From NCBI RefSeq assembly GCF_019097595.1, contig NC_080719.1, positions 11,761,001 through 11,825,000 of the forward strand: a stretch of DNA of 64,000 bases, given 5' to 3'. The position numbers were made by a program, and so were the translations under genes. This DNA is from Hemibagrus wyckioides. Lineage: Eukaryota; Chordata; Actinopteri; Siluriformes; Bagridae. The notes under the pieces were generated by a model. That model was given only the letters and a program-made list of their open reading frames with translations, was not told the origin of the DNA and did no database searches. This document shows, piece by piece, positions 35,650 through 47,779 of the stretch; the stretch's first letter is position 1, and every line of letters begins with the position of its first letter.

Positions 35650-37455
35650 GGCAATCCTTAAACAGCTTAAAAATTGAGGAAAGTTTATCATATGCTGCGC
35701 TAAACCTGACTAAACTTTGAGACATTAAGTGATGGTTAACAGTTGCTTGGCTGCTGTGATGCTCTGACCTTAAACTCCACCCTCATCTCCTCAGGGGAAA
35801 TACCAGGATGTGTTTTAGCTAACTTAGATTACACACTTCCTTACTTAGTGTGAACTGCTGCTTTCCCAAAAGGAAGAAACAAAGTAACTTCAATATGTAC
35901 TTCTCGTATTAGTCAATACATCAAATATATTTGGTATTTAAAAAACATCAGTTCCTATAATTGACATACTGTATTTATGAATGACATGCAGTGACTTTTC
36001 TTGCAACGGTGTAATAATAAAAACATGAGATCCTTCGATTTGTACATTTTATGTTTAAGGTGGTTTGGACAACAACCAGAAGAAAAAAAAATTCTTTCAA
36101 TAGTCAAGAATTATCAAAGGGTTAACTGTTGATTTATGCTTACACTTAAAATTTGGTCTTGGTCATTTATTATTAATAAACATGGCCAAGATTTGTCTAA
36201 TTTCACAATGCATATCAAACATTACATGGCCAGTACCTTTCACCTACTGGCTACATTTTAGTGAATAATCTCAACAAGTGAAATGTTACATTATTTGACA
36301 GCTGCTATACACTTTAATTTTAGTGTGAGGTTTGAGGCACACAACTTTTGCAGTCATAACTCCTTACACTTTGATTTGCATATAAAGTTGATTAATGAAT
36401 GCCACAGCGAGGGTGTGGTCGTGTGTCAGCTGGATGAACTGGCAAGTAATGCATGATGATTCACACCTATGTCTTTTTACCGGCAAGCGACTTATTTGTT
36501 TCTTTGTGTATTCAGTAACTGTTGGAACCAGGGAGAGAGAATGCCAGAGTGAATGAAAATGATTTAATTCAAATTGTTACGTTTGCAGATTTTATTGTTT
36601 GACTGAATATGCAAAGCACTAATTCAAACTTCTCTCAGGTTTGTTTCCATTATTTTGTGGTTCTTTGCATTGGCTTATTGTCCTCTTGGGATGTAAATTG
36701 TAATCGTAGGCACAGATGTCTGGCTGACTGGAACAGGTTTTTCAGACATGCTTTTATGTCAGCATTTCATAAAAGTTGTTTCCTTCTGGCCACTCTACTA
36801 TAGAGGCTGGTTCTTTATAAGCTGATGATATTGTCCGGGTCTGCATGGATTATCCTATTTCACACAGTAACTTCTTAAGTGTTGTAGATGGTCTCCTAGA
36901 CACTTCTAAAATACTGAATTTTTAGTTTTGTACTGAAGTTATCATTAAATTTCTTACTCAAATCGAATGGTAATCTATCTCAGGAACTCCAAACAGTTTC
37001 ATAAAATAGCAGAATATATCTGTACATAAAATAAATATACAAATCACTCAAGTCTTAAGACTCAATCAAGTCCGAGTCTTAAGCCACACCTTAAGTTTGA
37101 GTCTGATGTTGGTGTGGAGTTACACCACAATACATGCAGATAAAGTAGTAATTTGGCTTCCAGATTTGCACTATGACTTTTTTTTTAACACTTTGACATC
37201 CTTATGCTCTTTGTAATCCTTATGTTTACAGATGTGTACCTCCTAAAAGTTGATTATTTTCCAAAAACAGCATATAGACATATACAAGTGTTTTATTATG
37301 TTTATATTACCAAAGTTTCAATATTATAATTATTACAGAATGACAGATAATACTTTTTAAATCTATTCATAGTAACACTGAACATTGTGGAACATCAGTT
37401 TATTCTTGTCCTCATTTAAACTTATTCCTTCACCAGACTCTTTTTCCATAATATA

Positions 37456-37456
<1 letters not shown>

Positions 37457-37504
<48 letters not shown>

Positions 37505-37510
37505 GTTATT
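37457..37510. repeat. ATT microsatellite
   Basis: About 17 ATT units, with no SINE next to it, at the position paralogous to 23516-23574. Confidence 0.9.
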
Positions 37511-38965
37511 ATTATTACTGATATTGTGGTATTAGTTGATGAGGTCACTTTGAATTCCTGTTACACATTTTATTTGTAGTTACTTGCTGATTTTTTCATT
37601 TAAAAATATATTTTATAAAATGCAATGGAGAGTAATGTTTTTTTTTTTTATCTCAGAGGTGGAGTTTTCGTAATTAAAACTTTAATGGAACAATTTAGAA
37701 TCAAGTTAAATTCCAAATTTTGAGCTGTTTAAAGAAAATTACTGAGTTGTTTAGTCTCGGCCTCAGGTGTCATGCCATGAAAGCTGTCCGGACAGAAAGC
37801 CGTCATGTTTACAAATGTGACAAATGAGCAAACAAAATGAACTGTGATTGGTTGCTTCACATGTCAGTCATACACCCTCTTGTTGAGCTGCTTTGGAATC
37901 CTAACCTTCCAACTACGCAGATTACGATTAGTTAGAGGGTAAGAATTCTAAGGAGATTATTAGAGCCAAAAAAATAATAAATCAAGTCTAACTGGTGAAC
38001 CGTGTCAAATGATCTGATTCGTTAACTCTGACTCAGTGACTCATGTTTATTTAAATTGTGACACTGCCATCTTCTGGTACATATGAATTCAAACATGGTT
38101 GGTCAGAAAAAATGTTGCACTATGCATAAAAAAATAAGTACTATTTTTGAGAAAAAATATGTAAGGTTTTCGTAAAAGGTACAAGAAACCAGTTTAGGCA
38201 TCATGTAGAGTGCGTGTTTCACTATTAGATGGGTCACTGGATTGTTGTGTGAACAACACAAACATTTTGTTTAAAGTATAAAAAATTGATTAATTTATGT
38301 CTCTGTGATGGTACTATATATTCCTAATTCTATGCCACACTCTCACAAACTAAAACATGATAAGGAGTCAAGAATATTGACAAATTTCATTAATTTTTCG
38401 CCACAAAACACTTTCTAAAAACTATACAACAAACATTTTTGTGGAGTTTTAAATATGACCTAAAAACAAACAAACAAACAAACAAACAAACAAAAACACC
38501 TTCTGCTTCACTGGAAATGACATTCTCTGTTTTTCATTTTGCACAGATTAAAAGATGATTATTAAGAACTAAAACCATCTATAAAAAACAACACAGCTCG
38601 AACTGAAATATTATTAGTAAAGTAGCATGTTACCAATTTGCTTATGTGTTGTGTTTGTGCTTGTTGCAAAGGTGACAGAGCTTTCTCATTTCTATTTAAT
38701 GTTTGTCTAATGGCTTTTTTTTATTATTTGATGAATGAGAAATAATTAGGTTCACTAATTAGTAATTAGGTTAATTAGGTTAAGTGTACACTTATGAACA
38801 TGTTCACCATTTTATTTTGGTATTAATCACTGAAATATAAAATTATGTATATATCCACTACCTGGATTATTTGTCTTTCTAATTGTGCATCGGGTTTTGA
38901 ACTCAACCAGGGATATCTATTGCATTGTTGGGAATCTCTTGACTGTTCTACCATTTGGGAGCCAC

Positions 38966-39239
38966 TTAGTGTGGATGGGTTGGAACACAAACTGTGTAGC
39001 AGTGTAGTAAAGTCTCTCATCACACATCAGTTTATGACATTACTAATGCTCTTGTAGTTGAATGGGAACAGATACCCACACATCGGCACACTCCAAAACC
39101 TAGTGAAAAGCCCAGTAGTTCCAAGTAGAGTAGAGGTTATTATAACAGCAAAGGGTGGACTAAATCTGAAATTGGATGTTTAACAAGCACATATGGGTGT
39201 GATGGCCAGATGTTTACATACTTTTGGCCAAATAATGTA
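38966..39239 (+). pseudogene. Tc1-like element 3' relic, copy B
   Basis: Same relic as 25251-25504 but retaining the outer end, TTTACATACTTTTGGCCAAA then TAATGTA, which is the expected Tc1-type terminal inverted repeat. The 5' half is missing and the coding remnant has stops. Confidence 0.68.
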
Positions 39240-39314
39240 TGTCATTAATGGCCACCAGGTATAATAAAATCTATTCTACAGACTTCAGGCTTATTTATTT
39301 AGAATGAGTATTGA

Positions 39315-39419
39315 TCAATATGTGGTTGCTGCAGGTTTTCCGTAAGCTGTCACTTTTTCGATCTTCTTCACTGTCATCTTAATGGTACCATTAACATTAG
39401 CCTGTATTTGCTGGTAAAA
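39315..39419 (-). CDS. MLG3 terminal exon with stop-loss extension
   Basis: The exon has the usual acceptor and reads FYQQIQANVNGTIKMT then KKIEKVTA. The TAA found here in the other three genes is TAC, so translation continues nine residues (YGKPAATTY) to a TGA at 39315-39317. The sister genes carry nearly the same bases downstream as 3' UTR. The extension is therefore new and derived from former UTR. It adds no membrane or anchor signal. Confidence 0.7.
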   Translation of the reverse strand, partial: FYQQIQANVNGTIKMTVKKIEKVTAYGKPAATTY

Positions 39420-40021
39420 CTGCAATAAAAAGAAATATATGTGAAGTTACCTTTTACAGTGCCTTAATATTAATATTTAAAAATGTATACATACATTACA
39501 CACACATAGAATAATGTATATATACACACACATATATGATTAGACATTTTGCAAGTTCTGCAAGGTGTGTGTAAACTTATGACCTCAACTGTACATAAGA
39601 ACAGGAATTAACTTGCAGAGGTTCCATAACATTAATCAGTTAAAAATTGAAATTGGCAAACTGCTGCAGTAATGGAGGAGTAGCATAGACACCCCACACA
39701 ATCTAATGCTTATAAATTATAAACACATCATGTTGTTATTTAACAAAGATAAATGTATGATAGTGTGAGGTTTTCTGTAAAGAGACATTTATGCCAGTAT
39801 CAACACTTTGTAACATAACAAGATGTGTTTTTTTGTCTTATTAACATCTGAACTTCTCACATGAGTGAGTTTAGGAACTAACTTGTTACACAAACATTAC
39901 ACAATTAAAAGTAATTATAAATACTTATTGGCTTTTATCTATATTACAATTACTAAAAAACACAAAACTAATCGATACTGTAACTGTAATATTTAAAATA
40001 TAGGATAAAGAATAGTCTTAC

Positions 40022-40098
40022 CTCTTCTATATATAGGATGATTTTTTCATTGCTTAGTTCAGTGACAGATTGCATCCAAACCACTGCCTGAGCAGACT
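40022..40098 (-). CDS. MLG3 penultimate exon (C-terminal cap, part 1)
   Basis: A 77-base exon with the cluster's standard splice sites. It reads K-SAQAVVWMQSVTELSNE then KIILYIEE. It is intact despite the other signs of decay in MLG3. Confidence 0.72.
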
Positions 40099-40262
40099 CT
40101 GTAATGTACAGAGAAACAAAAACACAAGAGTTCATTTTAAAAACAATTAAAAAAATTAATAAACAAACAATAAATAAACAAACACAAATCCATCTAAAAA
40201 TGCTATTTCATATTTTAGAAATTAGAATAGGATATTGAAGGGTAGAGTATGACAAATACTAC

Positions 40263-41378
40263 TTGTTTGTAGAATGGTTGTTAGGTCTGTTGTTCCTGGA
40301 GAGGTGGTTGTGATTGCAGTTGTTGCAAAGATAGATGTAATGGCTGTTGATGAAGGAGATTGGGTTGTGATGTTTGGCACTGGTAGAGGGTTGGTTGTAA
40401 TGGATGTTGTTTCTGAAGAGTTGGTTGTTTTGTCTGTCGTTGGATAGATGGTTGTAATGGCTGTTGATTGGGTTGTGATGATTGTTGTTTCTGGAGAGAT
40501 GGTCGTAATAGTTGTTGTTTGTGGAAAGGTGGTTGTTATGTTCGTTGCTGTTGGATAGGTGATTGTAATAGCTGTTGATGTGGTAGTGATTGTTGTTTCT
40601 GAAGAGATGGTTGTAATAGTTGTTGTTTTTGGAAAGGTTGTTCTGTCTGTTGCTGTTGGAGAGGTAGTTTGTATAGTAGGCAAATGTGTAAACAATGCAG
40701 CTGATGTTGGCGCTGTAGACAATGAAGGCGGAAATGTTGTTTCATTTGCATTTGATGTTTGTGTTGTAGCTGAAGGTGTGGATGTTGGCTCTGTAGACGA
40801 TGAAGGTGAAGATGATGTTTCTTTTGTAGTTGATGTTTGTGTTGTAGCTGTAGGCGTAGATGTTGTTGATGTAGTTGATGTTTGTGTCGTAGCTGTAGGC
40901 ATGGATGTTTGCTCTGGAGAAGGCGGAGATGATATTTCCTTTATAGTTTGTGTAGTAGACAAATGTGTAGACAATGAAGATGATGTTGGTGCTGTAGACG
41001 ATGAAGGCGGAAATGATGTTTCAATTGTAGCTGATGTTTGTGTAGTAGCTGTAGACGTGGATGTTGGCTCTGTAGAAAATGAAGGAGTTGATGTTTCATT
41101 TGTAGTTGATGTTTGTGTAGTAGCTGTAGATGTGGATGTTGGCTCTGTAGACGATGCAGATGGAAATGATGTTTCACTTGTAGTTAATGTTTGTGTAGTA
41201 GCTGTAGGCGTAGGTGTAGGCTCTGTAGAAAATGGAGAAGGAGATGATGTTTTATTTGTAGTTGATGTTTGTGTAGTAGTTGTAGATGTGGATGTTGACT
41301 CTGTAGACGATGAAAGCGAAGATGATGTTTCATTTGTAGTTGATGTTTGTGTAGTAGCTGTAGGCGTGGATGTTGGCT
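40263..41378 (-). CDS. MLG3 short repeat exon, mucin-like
   Basis: Only 1116 bases (372 codons) in the model used here. The N-terminal part has about eight diverged units of the STEPTSTPTATTQTSTTNE type. The C-terminal part has a different subarray (TTFPKTTTITTISSETTI, TTISPETTI), also seen at the end of MLG4. The acceptor chosen is TTGTCCACAG at 41379, which has a good pyrimidine tract and gives phase 1. The acceptor used in MLG2 (CTACTGTAG) is mutated to GTGG here and an 8-base insertion shifts the old lead-in frame. The donor ACAA/GTAGTA at 40262 is intact. With the leader at 47370-47460 the product would be 462 residues. The gene may be contracted but functional, or on its way to a pseudogene. 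Confidence 0.6.
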
Positions 41379-41672
41379 CTGTGGACAATGAAGACAGAAA
41401 TGATGTTTCATATGCATTTTTAACCAAAGGCCAAAAAGGCAATTTTTGCCAGTTTTGAGAGTGCCTATCTTCAACATTGACTTTTGTTTTATTATGTCAC
41501 ACTCCACAAGAGAGTTTAAAGTAGAAAGCACTAGTTCAAAGGTTTCGACTAACTTATGGTAAGAATATTACGAATATGAGTAGTGAAATTTTGTAGCCTA
41601 AATACAGGATACATTATTATTATTAGTAGCACTAGTAGTAGTAGTACTACTAGTAGTAGTAGTAGTCAGTAG

Positions 41673-41692
41673 TTCGGGGCTCGAGCCCCGAA
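41673..41692. repeat. Perfect 20-base palindrome
   Basis: TTCGGGGCTCGAGCCCCGAA is self-complementary and lies six bases inside the left end of the hAT-bounded insertion. Subterminal hairpins are common in hAT elements, but no function is shown. Confidence 0.8.
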
Positions 41693-42622
41693 TGTTTTAT
41701 CCCGAATTTTGCCACCGGAGTGTAGAGGAATTAAGTAAATGTTGATCGGTTTAGTTGAGCACTGTTTATTAAGTTAACAAATGTGTGTTGTGTCAAAAAG
41801 GAGGCCCACTGTCTGATTCTGAAAACCCCTGACATATAGGACCCTTTTGAATATTATTCCCTAGCCAATATGTACAAAAGCCTTAAATTAAATAAACCTA
41901 AAGATAGATCTAAATAAAATATAAAATGTTAAAGCACTAAGATAATTACAGTCTGAACAACATGACTTTCTATTATTCAACTAATGCAGCATTTAAGTTA
42001 AAATACAGACATGGCTTAGGGGAACAATGGACCAGAACAGACTCCATCATTCAGCTGTTCTGTCAATAGAAAAAGGATTCTCAGTACTACAAATACTAGT
42101 ATGGTATGGTAATTGACATGGTAAATGTCAAGTCTCTCTGATGATTCCACCGCCATTCCACAGATAAGTCTCCAAGAGCATGAAGTAGACAAGATACAAG
42201 CAGCAAGACAGATGAGAGAATGAGAGATGAGAAAACAATAAGAGAAGAGAAGAGAGGCTGTAAAAAAAAATAAAGAAAGAATAATACATAGCCTACAGTA
42301 GTGGCAGCATATGAATGAAGAATGAAATAAGAGGTGCAAGTATAATATAGATTATTGTAAAATGATAATAATAAAAAAGGATCTACATGGCACTGGTTCA
42401 CACACAAGCTGTAACAGAGATACCAGGCATACCTGTGTGAGAGAGAAAATGTAATCAATTTAATGAACTCCTTTTTTAGTAGTGTTGGATTATAAATTTA
42501 TAAAATGTTAAATCTAGGTTCCAACGTAATAGTATATAAACTGAAAAATTTATTTACATTGGGTTTTACATTTTGAGGTAAAGATAATGACATTCTAAGA
42601 AGATCAAGTCTGGCAGCCCAGG

Positions 42623-43026
42623 TGTCGGAGACATTAACATTTTGTCTTTATGTACTTCCTGACCTCCGGGCAGGGTCCCAAGTTAAATGTGAATGCTAAT
42701 CTCAAGGCCAGGCTGTGCCTTTGTCTCTATGATAATGTGAAGGTCTGGGCAAAACTGTCAGGCTGATTGGATTAGCACCTATGCATTTGAATGACACTGT
42801 TATGCTGATGAGATCAGGGCTCGGGAAATTCTGTTACCGGGCTGATTCCTGTACCGCATTTGCATGCTTTGTATAGATTGTGTCCACCTCTATGTATCCC
42901 TCCCCCTTGAAAATTCTACAGTGCTGAGCTATAGTCAGACTTGGACTCACTCGCACAGTGAGTTCTCAATAAAGAATAACTTCTGCTTGAAAGATATCCC
43001 AACATCTCCTGGTCTCTGCTTCGACA
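42623..43026 (+). mobile_element. Candidate solo LTR
   Basis: This 404-base block starts TGTCGGA and ends TTCGACA, an inverted TGTCG/CGACA end pair. It has a TATA-like TTTGTATAGATT near 42867 and an AATAAAG near 42970, in proper LTR order on the plus strand. No target duplication is evident, and the LINE body follows within ten bases, so the right flank may be rearranged. Confidence 0.42.
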
Positions 43027-43034
43027 TGGAAAGA

Positions 43035-45001
43035 GATGGGCCATCTCTGCTCTTCAAGACTGTTTTGAGTGCACTGACTGGGACATGTTTAGGGAGGCTG
43101 CAACCAATGGCGACTCTATTGACTTGGAGGAGTACACGGCATCAGTGACCGGCTACATCGGGAAATGCATTGATGACATGAATGTCTCCAAGACCATCAC
43201 AACACGCTCCAACCAGAAGCCGTGGATGACTGCGAAAGTGCGTGCTCTCCTGAAGTCGAGAGACTCTGCCTTCAGATCAGGGGACAGGGCGGCCTTAAAA
43301 ACAGCAAGGGCCAAACTGTCCTGAGCCATCAGAGAGGCGAAGCGTGCACACGCCCAGAGAATCCACGGCCACTTCCAGAACAGCAGAGACTCCCGGCGCA
43401 TGTGGCAGGGCATTCAGGTGATCACCAACTACAGGACAACTTCACCTTCCTGTGACAGTGATGCCTCCCTTCCAGATGCGCTGAACGACTTCTACGCTCG
43501 GTTTGAGGCACAGAACAACACAACAGCAAGGAAGACCATCCCTCCTCCTAATGACCCAGTGCTCTGTCTCACCACGGCTGACGTGAGGAGAACTCTATGC
43601 AGAGTTAACCCACGGAAGTCTGCTGGACCAGACAACATTCCTGGCAGAGTTCTCAGGGAGTGTGCAGAGCAGCTAGCAGATGTCTTCACTGACATCTTCA
43701 ACATCTCGCTGAGCAGCTCCATCATCCCTACGTGCCTCAAGACAATGACCATCGTCCCTGTGCCAAAGAAGTCCACGGTTTCCTGCCTCAATGACTACCG
43801 TCCCGTTGCACTCACACCAATCGTGATGAAATGCTTCTAGAGGCTCGTCATGAGGCACATCAAGTCACAGCTACCACCCTCGCTGGACCCCTTGCAGTTT
43901 GCGTATCGTCCTAACCGTTCCACGGACGACGCCATCACCACAACCCTCCATCTGGCCCTCACACACCTGGACTGCAAAGACTCCTACGTTCGAATGCTGT
44001 TCATAGATTTCAGTTCAGCATTCAACACAATCATCCCTCAGCAGCTGATTAAGAAGCTGAGTCTCCTGGGCCTGAACACCTCTCTCTGCAACTGGATCCT
44101 GGATTTCCTGACTGGGAGACCTCAGTCAGTCCGGATCGGGAGCAGTATCTCCAGCACCACCACACTGAGCACTGGAGCACCTCAGGGCTGTGTGCTCAGT
44201 CCATTGCTGTTCACTCTGCTGACTCACGACTGTGCAGCAATGCACAGCTCCAACCACATCGTCAAGTTCGCAGATGACACGACCGTGGTGGGTCTCATCA
44301 GCAAGAACGACGAGTCAGCATACAGAGAGGAGGTGCAACATCTAACAGCCTGGTGCAGAGCCAACAACCTCTCCCTGAACGTCGACAAGACCAAAGAGAT
44401 GGTTGTCGACTTCAGGAGAGCACAGTGTGACCATTCTCCGCTGTCCATCGATGGCTCCTCTGTGGAGATCGTCAAGAGCATCAAATTCCTTGGTGTCCAT
44501 CTGGCGGAGAACTTCACCTGGTCACTCAACACCAGCTCCATCACCAAGAAAGCCCAGTAGCGCCTCTACTTCCTGAGGAGGCTGAGGAAAGCCCATCTCC
44601 CTTCCCCCATCCTGACTGTGTTCTACAGAGGGACCATCGAGAGTGTCCTGAGCAGCTGCATCACTGCCTGGTTTGGGAACTGCACCGTCTTGGATCGCAA
44701 GACCCTTCAGCGGATAGTGAGGACAGCTGAGAAGATCATCGGAGTCTCTCTCCCCTCTATCACAGACATTTACACTGCACACTGCATCCGCAAAGCCAAC
44801 AGCATTGCGGCTGACCCCACACACCCCTCACACACACTCTTCACCCTCCTGCCATCTGGAAAGAGGTACTGGAGCATTCGGGCCCTCACAACCAGACTGT
44901 GTAACAGTTTCTTTCCTCAAGCCATCAGGCTCCTCAACACCCGGGACTGAACTGTTCTACACTCTCACACACACTCTCACTCAGGACTGAACTGTTCTAC
45001 A

Positions 45002-45039
<38 letters not shown>

Positions 45040-45628
45040 CACTCAGGACTGAACTGTATATTAAATCTCTGTCTCTCTCACACACAGATACACACACTCT
45101 CTCTTGACTGTTTGGACGCATACACACACACATAATTTATACTGTTCATTACTTACTGCACTACCTCTAACTGTCATCCGCTGCTATAGTTATATTTATG
45201 TTTATTCTATTTGCACTACCTCAACTGCTGCTGTGTATTTTTGCACAATATTTTTGCACAATACTTTTTTTTTTTTACATCATTTCACTTTATCTATTTT
45301 ATTTCACATACATTCCAGTACACATGTTCTTTTATTTCTTTTCGGCACTAAGTGTGCTGTGTTCTTTTGTGTTGTCTTTATTGTATTCATTGTCTTTTTG
45401 CACTGTCTTGTCTATGCTCTGTTTGCACCTAGCTGCACACTGTGCACTTTACATGGCTAAGACAAACTTCTGTCCTAGCTCTGTGGTGTTGTTTGTTGTT
45501 TTGTGTTGAACTTGTTGTATGTTTATGTAGCACCAGGTCCTGGAGAAACGTTGTTTCATTTCACTATGTACTGCGCCAGCTATATGTGGTTGAAATGACA
45601 ATAAAGCTTCTTGAATCTTGAATCTTGA
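43035..45628 (+). pseudogene. CR1/L2/Rex1-type LINE with decayed reverse transcriptase
   Basis: A 5'-truncated non-LTR retrotransposon. One reading frame runs from about 43050 to 44950 and contains the reverse-transcriptase landmarks in order: [75 protein letters not shown] (catalytic ADD) and [20 protein letters not shown]. Three in-frame stops break it (43322-43324, 43838-43840, 44558-44560). The 3' UTR contains AC and CTCTCACAC runs, an AATAAAG and a short repeated tail (CTTGAAT-type), as in this superfamily. It is inactive and lies inside MLG3 intron 1, in the opposite direction to the gene. Confidence 0.85.
45005..45040. repeat. AC microsatellite in the LINE 3' UTR
   Basis: A run of AC units flanked by repeated CTCTCACTCAGGACTGAACT segments, which occur three times between 44940 and 45060. 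Confidence 0.8.
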
Positions 45629-45978
45629 AAAAATTTCCAACAGTAGCAAGGCTCTGAAATGATCGGAGGAGTCAGAAAAAAAGATTGAATAAAATTTTCT
45701 AAAGTTGCATATTGTTTGTGTTAATTTGTGTTTATTATTAAACAATATTACAGAATGTGTTATTCTTGCTTACCCCTAATTAGCCCCTGATGTTTCTGGC
45801 TCAGCCCCTGATGTTTTCAAATCCTAGAAACGCCCCTGGTAGTAATATTGTAAGATATGTATACAACACAAAGCTATTGGAAATTGGTACTGTGTAATAT
45901 TAAGTTACAATTGTCAAAGTGATAAACCGAGCTACCTTTATTGGATATGCCCTAAGAACTTTTTGTGCTTCAGTAGTC

Positions 45979-46041
<63 letters not shown>

Positions 46042-46042
46042 T
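45979..46042. repeat. TTTA tetranucleotide microsatellite
   Basis: About 15 uninterrupted TTTA units in MLG3 intron 1. Confidence 0.95.
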
Positions 46043-46424
46043 TATGTCAGTAGTTTATTACATATTTTGTATAATTTAACCACATTTCTTGTCTATTTTG
46101 CACATTGTCCTTCAGTTTATCTAGCATATCTGTCTTTTTTTTGCACATATGACTACCTCAGTATTTTTTTTACCATTGAACCTTACTGTACAGATTTCAC
46201 ACAGTGTGTTGCATCCCCACTAAACTCTGGACTTTTTTAAAATCTCATTAATAAACATATTCTATTTTATTCTATTCCAGTAAAAATAAAAAAAGCAACA
46301 GGCAACTCAGCTGCCAGTATTTTGCTGTAAATTTAAAGCTAAAAAGGTTTACTGTGTAGTTTTTCTCAGTCTGAAACTCATAACAGGAAAATTTGGTATT
46401 TGGATAATGTGTGGCCAATCTACT

Positions 46425-46745
46425 TCACTGGCTGTAGAAGAGGATGGACTGGACAGACTGGATGAGTTCCTTGCTGTGTCTAGGGTAACATTCTTGGTCA
46501 GAACATGTGCTCTTATTTCTTGGTGCTTCTGCTTGTGATATAGTTTTGAACAGTTTCCAGATAATTTTCAGTGTGACCTTGCAGAGCTGAGCACTAAAAT
46601 CAGAGTCCTTATACAGGATGACAAAGGTCTGATCAGTTCTTCTTGTCGGAAAGAATGTCTTTGAGCTTATTTTATTATAATAACACATTGGGGTATAGCT
46701 TCTATATGCAACAAAAAAGATATGAAACAAACACATTAAGATCAA
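46425..46745 (-). pseudogene. SAMD3-like (PB1-type) gene relic
   Basis: The minus-strand frame reads TRRTDQTFVILYKDSDFSAQ then LCKVTLKIIWKLFKTISQAE before losing the Ser-rich linker to a frameshift. It is paralogous to 33478-33800 and 50311-50631 but lies in the orientation opposite to the latter. Confidence 0.42.
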
Positions 46746-47369
46746 ACAATGATCTTGTTAACCTGACAGTGTCCAGTAAACACCATCATAGCTTTGGAGT
46801 ATGAGGTCCCATGCAAATCGGCACTTGATGCTAGTGATACTATATTAAGGCATATTTTTCTCATCATATGTTTTCACAAAATAATTATCATGGCACCAGT
46901 GCTTTTAAGAATTATATAAAAAACTCAATACCTACAAAAACGTTTTCCAAATATCAGATAATGACAAAAAAACAGAGATTCATATTTTAAAACAGACTTG
47001 CTTAGGTGGTTTCTGTCTCAGAATTACACATTGTAATCAATGTTAACATACACATAAAGTTTTTGCGGAGATCTTTTACACTTATTTGGTGTCATCCTGT
47101 TCTATACTAGCATTAGACAAATCGAAGGAATTTAGAAGCAAGTCACACAATATAAATACATTTGAATATTGCTTTTAAATATAAACTCTGGTAATGTAAT
47201 TATTTTTATTTTTTGTCCATAATTTTTATTTTTTGCATTTTTATGGAGAGTGTGTCTGGAAAAACTTTACCTTTTATAAAATGCATGTATATTCAGGCAG
47301 GTCTGTAGATTGGTTTATATTCTATGGAAAAAAGGATATAAACTGTATTGATGATAGATTACTTCTTAC

Positions 47370-47460
47370 CTGTTGGTTGGCCTATAATCATTATAACACA
47401 TCCTGCAAGAAGTGTGAGTAGCATCTTGGCATACAGTGATGTAAAAGCAGCTCTCGGCAT
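47370..47460 (-). CDS. MLG3 leader exon (type II) with signal peptide
   Basis: The ATG at 47458-47460 opens 30 codons plus one base to an intact donor, CCAACAG/GTAAG. It encodes MPRAAFTSLYAK, MLLTLLAGCVIMI and IGQPT, a clean signal peptide with a Lys to Ile change after the core relative to type I. The spare G joins AG CCA of the array exon as Glu-Pro. Intron 1 is about 6 kb because of the hAT-bounded insertion. An L1 sits 192 bases upstream of the ATG. Confidence 0.65.
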
Positions 47461-47779
47461 GGCAATCCTTAAACAGCTTAAAAATTGAGGGAAGTTTATG
47501 GTATGCTGCTCTAAAGCGGAGTAAACATTGTGGCTTTAAGTGATGGTCGACAGGTGTTTGGCTGTCGTGAAGCTCCTACCTTTAACTCCACCCTCAACTC
47601 CTCAGGGGAAATACCAGGATGTGTTTTAGCTAACTTAGATTACACACGTCCTAAAAACCTGCTTGTAAGATCTACACTTAAAATCTGGAAACAGATAAGA
47701 CGTCATTTCGGATGGCTAACTATGTCCCCCAAATCTCCTATTCATGCTAATCATGTCTTCAGTCCTTCAGTGATTGATA

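Larger units (their letters stand above)
36297..40262. repeat. Segmental duplication copy B
   Basis: Second copy of the inter-gene block (see 22427-26483). It includes a 64-codon plus-strand frame at 36609-36803 identical in translation to 52209-52403. In copy A the same frame is disrupted, so I treat it as a chance frame kept by recent duplication. Confidence 0.85.
41667..45838. mobile_element. hAT-bounded 4.2-kb insertion carrying nested retroelements
   Basis: The interval begins CAGTAGTTCGGGGC and ends AACGCCCCTG, with 8-base flanks GTAGTAGT and GTAGTAAT (7 of 8 match), the hAT target length. The paralogous site in MLG2 intron 1 (about 33366-33375, AGTAGTATTG) is uninterrupted, which defines the insertion independently. 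The inverted ends match poorly beyond CAG and the GGGGC core, and there is no hAT transposase, so this would be a non-autonomous element. A solo LTR (42623-43026) and a LINE (43035-45628) occupy its interior. From 41700 to 42620 I see only AT-rich sequence without a gene. Confidence 0.55.

Noticed and set aside
36609..36803. 64-codon plus-strand frame identical at 52209-52403
   Set aside because: Identity reflects recent duplication of the whole block; copy A has the same DNA with the frame broken. There is no family match and no splice logic.
45104..45509. Hydrophobic plus-strand frames after the LINE coding part
   Set aside because: They lie in the LINE 3' UTR; composition is T-rich low complexity.
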